26,898 nucleotides of DNA from JBJXFY01 sp046155815. GTDB taxonomy: Bacteria; Verrucomicrobiota; Verrucomicrobiia; Limisphaerales; CAIMTB01. The position numbers and the translations under genes were made by a program. The notes under the pieces are model-generated. The model was not told where the DNA came from. It was given only the letters and a program-made list of their open reading frames with translations, and did not search any database. Below, piece after piece: positions 22,650 through 26,898 of this stretch. The stretch covers positions 1 through 26,898 of the forward strand of contig JBJXFY010000133.1 of the NCBI GenBank assembly GCA_046155815.1. The letters are read 5' to 3'. The first letter of the stretch is position 1; every line of letters starts with the position of its first letter.

Positions 22650-23522
22650 GTGAATGAGCCCTCCCTCAGCGACGCCGCCCTGGTGCTCATCGGCCATGGC
22701 TCGACGCTCAACGCCGAGTCCACCCTGCCGACTTACCAGCACGCGGACGAACTGCGGCGCCGCGGGCTCTTCGCCGAAGTCCACGAGGCCTTCTGGAAGA
22801 ACGAGCCGGCCATTTGCGGAGTGTTGCGCGGTGTGTTCGCCCCGCGCGTGTTCATCGTCCCGCTCTTCATCAGCGAGGGCTACTTCACCGAGCAGGTCAT
22901 CCCGCGTGAGCTGGGGCTGGGGGGCCACGGCCGGCCGGACTTCCGCCTGGTGCAGGTGAACGGCGCGCAGACCATCCGCTACTGCGGTCCCGTGGGCACG
23001 CACGACGCGATGACGGACGTCCTCCTCGCCCGCGCCCGGGAGGTGGTGGCGCGCCACCCTTTCCCGCATGCCCCACGGCCGTCGGACACCGCGCTCTTCA
23101 TCGCCGGCCACGGTACCGGCAACAACGAGAACTCGAGGAAAGCCATCGAGCGACAGGTGGAGCTGATCCTCGCCCGCCACGAGTATGCCGAGGTCCACGC
23201 CGCCTTCATGGAGGAGGAGCCCCGCATCGGGACTGTGTGGGACACCGCGGCGGCGAAGAACCTGGTGATGGTCCCGTTCTTCATCAGCGACGGCCTGCAC
23301 AGCCATGAGGACATCCCGGTGATGCTCGGTGAGCCGGAGACGACCGTCAGGGCCCGCTACCGCGAGGGCCAGCCCACCTGGCGCAACCCGACGGAACGCC
23401 GCGGCCGGCGCCTCTGGTACGCCTCGAGCATCGGGACCGAGCCGCGGCTGGCCGACGTGATTGTCGCCCGGGTCCACGAGGCCGCCGCATGGCAGGCAGA
23501 TCCGGCCGCCAGCACCGGCTAG
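22650..23522 (+). CDS. Two-domain CbiX/SirB-like sirohydrochlorin chelatase family protein
   Basis: This encodes 290 residues from the GTG at 22650; the frame is open further upstream, but that part is low-complexity and crosses the NrdR boxes. Two CbiX-type domains follow each other. Domain 1 (10-130) has LVLIGHGST with H16 and PLFISEGYFTEQVIP. Domain 2 (147-280) has LFIAGHGTGNN with H154 and PFFISDGLHSHEDIP with H217 and H219. Chelatases insert Co or Fe into sirohydrochlorin using the GHG histidine plus a histidine in the second motif. Domain 2 keeps both sets, whereas domain 1 has Phe/Glu in place of the second-motif histidines. No other cobalamin or sirohaem gene is nearby, so the substrate is uncertain. 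It is divergent from nrdR. Confidence 0.82.
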   Translation: MNEPSLSDAALVLIGHGSTLNAESTLPTYQHADELRRRGLFAEVHEAFWKNEPAICGVLRGVFAPRVFIVPLFISEGYFTEQVIPRELGLGGHGRPDFRLVQVNGAQTIRYCGPVGTHDAMTDVLLARAREVVARHPFPHAPRPSDTALFIAGHGTGNNENSRKAIERQVELILARHEYAEVHAAFMEEEPRIGTVWDTAAAKNLVMVPFFISDGLHSHEDIPVMLGEPETTVRARYREGQPTWRNPTERRGRRLWYASSIGTEPRLADVIVARVHEAAAWQADPAASTG

Positions 23523-23530
23523 GCTGGCGG
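23506..23530 (+). terminator. Candidate terminator hairpin spanning the chelatase stop codon
   Basis: CCGCCAGC (23506-23513) and GCTGGCGG (23523-23530) form a perfect 8-bp stem with a 9-nt loop that contains the TAG stop (23520-23522). A weak T-rich stretch (GTGTTT) follows after 6 nt. This is the best-formed hairpin among the gene ends in the window. Confidence 0.45.
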
Positions 23531-23746
23531 GATCCCGTGTTTCCGGGGCCGAAAGGGGGCTGCTCGACCGTCCAGCCGGCGTGCGTGGCGCAGGGCGCAG
23601 GGGAAGGGCGCCGCGGCTGGGTTTCGACCGGCAAACCGGGCTTTCTCCGGCGTGGGGGGTTGCCCAAGGCTGTCCGGGGTCACGGCTTCCCGCGGTGCCC
23701 GCCCACCGGTCATCCGGGCCTGCCGGATAGACTCCCGATCACGGCC

Positions 23747-24028
23747 ATGACCACCCCCGGGACCTTCCTTCCCGCCTTGATCGGCGAATGGTCCGGCACC
23801 TGCCGCACCTGGTTCGAGCCGGACAAGCTGGCCGACAAGTCGCCGGTGCGCGGCCGGTTCTTCCCGGTCCTGAACGGCGCCTTCGTTCGGAACGAGCACG
23901 AGGACGCGATGCAGGGCGAGGAAACACAGATCTTCAATGCCGCCCGCCAGCGCTTCGCGGCCGTGTGGATGGACGGCTTCCACATCGGCCGCGGCTTGGT
24001 GGTGGCAGGGCGCGCGGATTCCGGCTAG
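23747..24028 (+). CDS. Short DUF1579-like protein, probably a truncated remnant
   Basis: This encodes 93 residues from the ATG at 23747 (MTTPGTFLPALIGEWSGTCR). The opening LIGEWSGTCRTWFEPDKLAD, then GRFFPVLNGAFVRNEHEDAM, resembles the start of DUF1579-type beta-barrel proteins, which are usually 140-170 residues. The middle is compressed (GEETQIFNAARQRFAAVWMD), with part of the usual strand missing, and the frame ends at GRGLVVAGRADSG, where about 60 more residues would be expected. I infer an internally deleted and 3'-truncated copy, possibly non-functional, although a short expressed protein cannot be ruled out. The 224-bp gap before it (23523-23746) shows no other gene. Confidence 0.5.
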   Translation: MTTPGTFLPALIGEWSGTCRTWFEPDKLADKSPVRGRFFPVLNGAFVRNEHEDAMQGEETQIFNAARQRFAAVWMDGFHIGRGLVVAGRADSG

Positions 24029-24121
24029 GCGGCGGGGCGGCGCGGACACCCTTGGCCTCAGGACCTCGCCGCCACGGAGGATGCTTGTCACGCGGCGGCT
24101 TTTGGGGTGACGGTGAGCGTC

Positions 24122-24904
24122 ATGAAAGCGGTCCCGTTCCCCGCGCGTCGGCGCGGCTTCACGCTGATCGAGCTGCTGGTCGTCATTGCGATCATCGCCA
24201 TCCTGGCTTCCATGCTCCTGCCGGCGCTCGCCAAGGCGAAGGAGCGGGCCAAGTCCATCTCGTGCGTGAACAGCCTGCGGCAGCTCGCCGTGGCGTCGAA
24301 GGTCTACGCGGACGACCACGACAGCCGGTACGCGCCGACCTTCGCGGTGCGCGGGTCGAACGTGGAGCGGCGCGGATGGTTCAATTTTCTCCAGCCCTAC
24401 ACCCAGACCACGAACCTCATCATCTGCCCGGGCCGCACGAAAAAGTTCAAGGAGCTGCTGGCCCTCTACCCGAGCGACCAGCGCGAAAAGGCCATCTCCA
24501 ACTACTCCGTGAACTTCCGCCTCGGCGGCTGCGACTGGCCCGGCACCTGGGACGCCCGCGACTGGCCGCAGCTCCGCGACAGCGCGGTGCGCAGCCCGGC
24601 CACGACGGCGCACCTCACCGACGGCGGCACGCGCCCGCTCAACACCCGCGACCCGGAGCGCTGCGTGACGGTGGCGTCGCCCGAGAAACCGGGCTGCTGG
24701 ATCTTCCACGACCCGGCGAACGACGCGCCCTGCACCGGCTGCGTGACGGCCACGGACGACCCCAACTGGGGCGGCCCGCACCTCCGCCACAACGGCCGCA
24801 GCAACGTCGCCTTTGCCGACAGCCACATCGAGACCCTCAAGTCGTCGAAGTGGTACTGGGCCGGGTCGCCGTGGCTGCGCCCGGACCTCGGCGGCGGGCA
24901 GTGA
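24122..24904 (+). CDS. Type II secretion/pseudopilin-like protein with prepilin N-terminal motif and H-X9-D domain
   Basis: This encodes 260 residues from the ATG at 24122; a GTG at 24107 adds five residues. The N-terminus MKAVPFPARRRGFTLIELLV is a class III signal: basic leader, cleavage between G and F by prepilin peptidase, Glu at mature position 5, then a hydrophobic helix. A conserved segment (AKAKERAKSISCVNSLRQLA) follows. The C-terminal region has GGPHLRHNGRSNVAFADSHI, which fits the H-X9-DG motif of the large verrucomicrobial/planctomycetal pseudopilin-like family, with Ser in place of the usual Gly. Eight cysteines suggest disulfides outside the membrane. These proteins occur in large paralogous sets, and their individual roles are unknown. 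It converges on the cytochrome gene with a 16-bp gap. Confidence 0.9.
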   Translation: MKAVPFPARRRGFTLIELLVVIAIIAILASMLLPALAKAKERAKSISCVNSLRQLAVASKVYADDHDSRYAPTFAVRGSNVERRGWFNFLQPYTQTTNLIICPGRTKKFKELLALYPSDQREKAISNYSVNFRLGGCDWPGTWDARDWPQLRDSAVRSPATTAHLTDGGTRPLNTRDPERCVTVASPEKPGCWIFHDPANDAPCTGCVTATDDPNWGGPHLRHNGRSNVAFADSHIETLKSSKWYWAGSPWLRPDLGGGQ

Positions 24905-24920
24905 GCAGGGCGGGCGCGGG

Positions 24921-26898
24921 TCACTTCCCGCGCAGCCAGCGCAGCAGGTCGGCCATGTCCTGCGGACGGAGCACGGCCTCGAATCCGCCCGGCATCAGCG
25001 AAGTCTCCAGCGGCGCCATCGCCGCCACGTCCGTCCGCAGGACCGGATGCTCGGTGCCGCCCGCCAGGCGCAGCACGAGGTTGTTGGCCGTCTCCGCCGA
25101 CACCAGGCCGTCCATGTCCTCGCCCGACTTCAAGGTCACGCGCCAGGCCCGGTACCGGGCCTCGACCGCCTGTCCGGGATCGAGGATCGCGTGCAGCAGC
25201 CAGGCGGTGTCCTTGCTCGCGGTCATTCCGAGGTCCGGCCCGACCTCGCTGCCCGCGCCCCGCAGCCGGTGGCAGGGCGCGCACAGCGTCTCGAAGTGGC
25301 GCCGGCCCCGCTCCGCATCGCCCTCGATCCGGTCCACCTCCGCGTAGGTCGCGATCACGGCCGCACGATCCGGCGAGGACGGCTTCACGGCGGCGGCGGC
25401 CACGGGCCGCGACGGGGTCGCGTTCGTGCGCAGGGCCGCAAACAGCGCGCTCTCCGGGCGCAGCGAGGATTGGACGGCCACCCGCAGCCATTCGTCGGCG
25501 TCGTCGCGCGCGGCGAGTTCCGCGAGCACCGGCTCGCTGCGCGCGGCCGGCCACGCCCCAAGGGAAAAGGCCGCCTGCAGCCGCACCGCTGCGTCGCCGT
25601 CGGCGGCCAGCGCCGCGACGGCGCGGAAGATGCGCCCGCCCTCATCATCCCCGCTCCGACTGGCGAAGGCCTCCGCCTGCCGCAACGCCTCCGCGCGGAC
25701 GCCCGGATGCGGGTCGCGCAGGGCGGCCAGCAGCGGGCCGGGCGGCAGCGCGTCCAGCAGCCCGAGCGTCGCGAGCGCCTGTACCCGCACGGCCGGCACA
25801 CGCGCCGGCGAAAGCAGCTCGGCGACCCGGGCCATCGCCGCGGAGTCGGCGCGTTCCGCCAGCAGCCGCTGCACCATGTCCCGCTGCCAGCCGTTGGGGC
25901 TGTCCATCGCCGCCGCCAGCTCCGGCCCGGAGAGCGCGGCGAGGTTGGGGATGCGCCGCCGGGGCCGGTCCTCGGGCACCACGCGGTAGATGCGGCCGCG
26001 GTCCGCGCCCGCGCGCACGTCCAGCCGCGCCTTCGTCTCGGGGGAGATCCATTCGGGATGCTCGATCACGAAGCGGTACATGTCGGCCACGTACAACGCC
26101 CCGTCCGGGCCGGCCTTCACCGTCGTGGGCCGGAACCAGTTGTCCGTGCTGGCGAGGAACTCATTCGTGCGCTCGGTCGCGGCGCGGCGGCTGGCGAACA
26201 CCGGGCCGTCGGCCACCAGCACCTCGCGATGCACCACGTTGTGCACCGGCTCGGCAATGAACACCGACGTGGCGAACGCCGGGCCGAAGAGGTCGTCGCG
26301 GTACGGGCTCGCGCTGCACGCGCTGGTCACATGGTTCAAGGACCACGGCTGGTTCGGACGCACCATTCCCCGGCTCGCCGGGAAGACCCGGGTCGAATCC
26401 TCGTAGTTCGCCAGCACCCGCACGACCCGTTTCACGGCCAGCTTCGGGTTCCGCCGCAGGTAGTGCTCCGGCACGACCACCTGCCAAAGCCATGTCGGGT
26501 TGTTGTTCCCGAACCAGTTGCCCCAGTCGTCGCGGCTCCGGCCGTACTGCGTCTGCGCGGAGACCGTCTCCAGCTCGCCGGTGTCGGGCCGGAACCGCAC
26601 GTCGCGCCCGCTGATGGAGATGCTCCTCCCGGTCGCCGCCGCAGTCACCGTGCCCCCGCTGTCGCCGTTCGAGGCATGCACCCAGCCGTCGAGCCCCCAG
26701 GCGAAGCCGTTGAAGCGGTGCTGCTGGTTGCCGGGCGTGAAGCCGGTGAACAGCACGCGCCGCACGTCCGCGCGGCCGTCGCCGTCCGTGTCCTCGGCGT
26801 AGATCAGGTCCGGCGCCGCCGCGATCAGCACGCCCCGCCGCCACGGCATCAGGCTCGTGGGGCAGGACAGCCCGTCGAGGAAGACCTGCGCCCGCTCG
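24921..26898 (-). CDS. PVC-type membrane-bound dehydrogenase with HEAT repeats and C-terminal CxxCH cytochrome, 5' end beyond the window
   Basis: The frame is open to the right edge (658 residues visible), so the N-terminus and signal peptide are missing. The visible N-terminal part is the Pirellula/Verrucomicrobium-type beta-propeller domain (DLIYAEDTDGDGRADVRRVL, FAWGLDGWVHASNGDSGGTV, DGALYVADMYRFVIEHPEW). The middle (about 25430-25950) has HEAT-like helical repeats rich in Ala, Arg and Leu. The C-terminal domain holds the haem c site CAPCH (25269-25283) in FETLCAPCHRLRGAGSEVGP, then a conserved tail with MPGGFEAVLRPQDMADLLRW and distal Met ligand candidates. It is likely a periplasmic redox enzyme acting on sugars or polyols and passing electrons to its own haem; the substrate is unknown. 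This domain set is typical of Planctomycetota and Verrucomicrobiota and is the best lineage marker in the window. Confidence 0.93.
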   Translation of the reverse strand, partial: ERAQVFLDGLSCPTSLMPWRRGVLIAAAPDLIYAEDTDGDGRADVRRVLFTGFTPGNQQHRFNGFAWGLDGWVHASNGDSGGTVTAAATGRSISISGRDVRFRPDTGELETVSAQTQYGRSRDDWGNWFGNNNPTWLWQVVVPEHYLRRNPKLAVKRVVRVLANYEDSTRVFPASRGMVRPNQPWSLNHVTSACSASPYRDDLFGPAFATSVFIAEPVHNVVHREVLVADGPVFASRRAATERTNEFLASTDNWFRPTTVKAGPDGALYVADMYRFVIEHPEWISPETKARLDVRAGADRGRIYRVVPEDRPRRRIPNLAALSGPELAAAMDSPNGWQRDMVQRLLAERADSAAMARVAELLSPARVPAVRVQALATLGLLDALPPGPLLAALRDPHPGVRAEALRQAEAFASRSGDDEGGRIFRAVAALAADGDAAVRLQAAFSLGAWPAARSEPVLAELAARDDADEWLRVAVQSSLRPESALFAALRTNATPSRPVAAAAVKPSSPDRAAVIATYAEVDRIEGDAERGRRHFETLCAPCHRLRGAGSEVGPDLGMTASKDTAWLLHAILDPGQAVEARYRAWRVTLKSGEDMDGLVSAETANNLVLRLAGGTEHPVLRTDVAAMAPLETSLMPGGFEAVLRPQDMADLLRWLRGK

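Overview
The window is G+C-rich bacterial chromosome, most likely from the phylum Verrucomicrobiota. The pointers are family content rather than a marker gene: a PVC-type membrane-bound dehydrogenase with HEAT repeats and a C-terminal CxxCH cytochrome, a secreted DUF6807 (PmoA-like) protein, a prepilin-like protein with an H-X9-D motif, a beta-helix carbohydrate-type protein and DevCAB-type export. No rRNA, tRNA, CRISPR array, insertion sequence, integrase or phage gene is visible. The window reads as ordinary core and accessory chromosome, and I do not see an unmistakable new defence or mobile system.

Left part (1-6.8 kb): a secreted Sel1-repeat protein cut by the left edge and built from two fused copies of one module; a secreted DUF6807 protein; a ThrE-type threonine/serine exporter; a secreted beta-helix (pectate-lyase-superfamily) gene broken by a one-base frameshift in an A4 run; and a PAS-LuxR regulator whose 3' end runs into a degenerate 9-bp repeat element.

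Middle (6.8-14.1 kb): an SLC13/YfbS-like permease with two RCK_C domains, divergent from an orphan NtrC-type sigma-54 response regulator. Next comes a TetR regulator followed by a permease-ATPase-adaptor operon (DevC-DevA-DevB type). The tetR and permease promoters carry the same TGAC-N5-GTCA palindrome, which argues for one TetR regulon.

Right-middle (14.1-22.5 kb, minus strand): a tightly packed run of bifunctional nuclease (DUF151), holA, rlmI, a multi-pass membrane protein that distantly recalls exosortases, and a secreted aldose 1-epimerase. Upstream of it lie nrdR, an unrecognised gene overlapping nrdR, and a Gfo/Idh/MocA oxidoreductase. Two palindromes that fit NrdR boxes, 32 bp apart, sit just before nrdR.

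Right end (22.6-26.9 kb): a two-domain CbiX/SirB-like chelatase divergent from nrdR, a truncated DUF1579-like remnant, the prepilin-like protein, and the PVC-type cytochrome, which runs off the right edge. The most informative non-coding signals are the NrdR-box pair, the TetR operators and the 9-bp repeat element. Family calls were made by reading the translations, without database searches.
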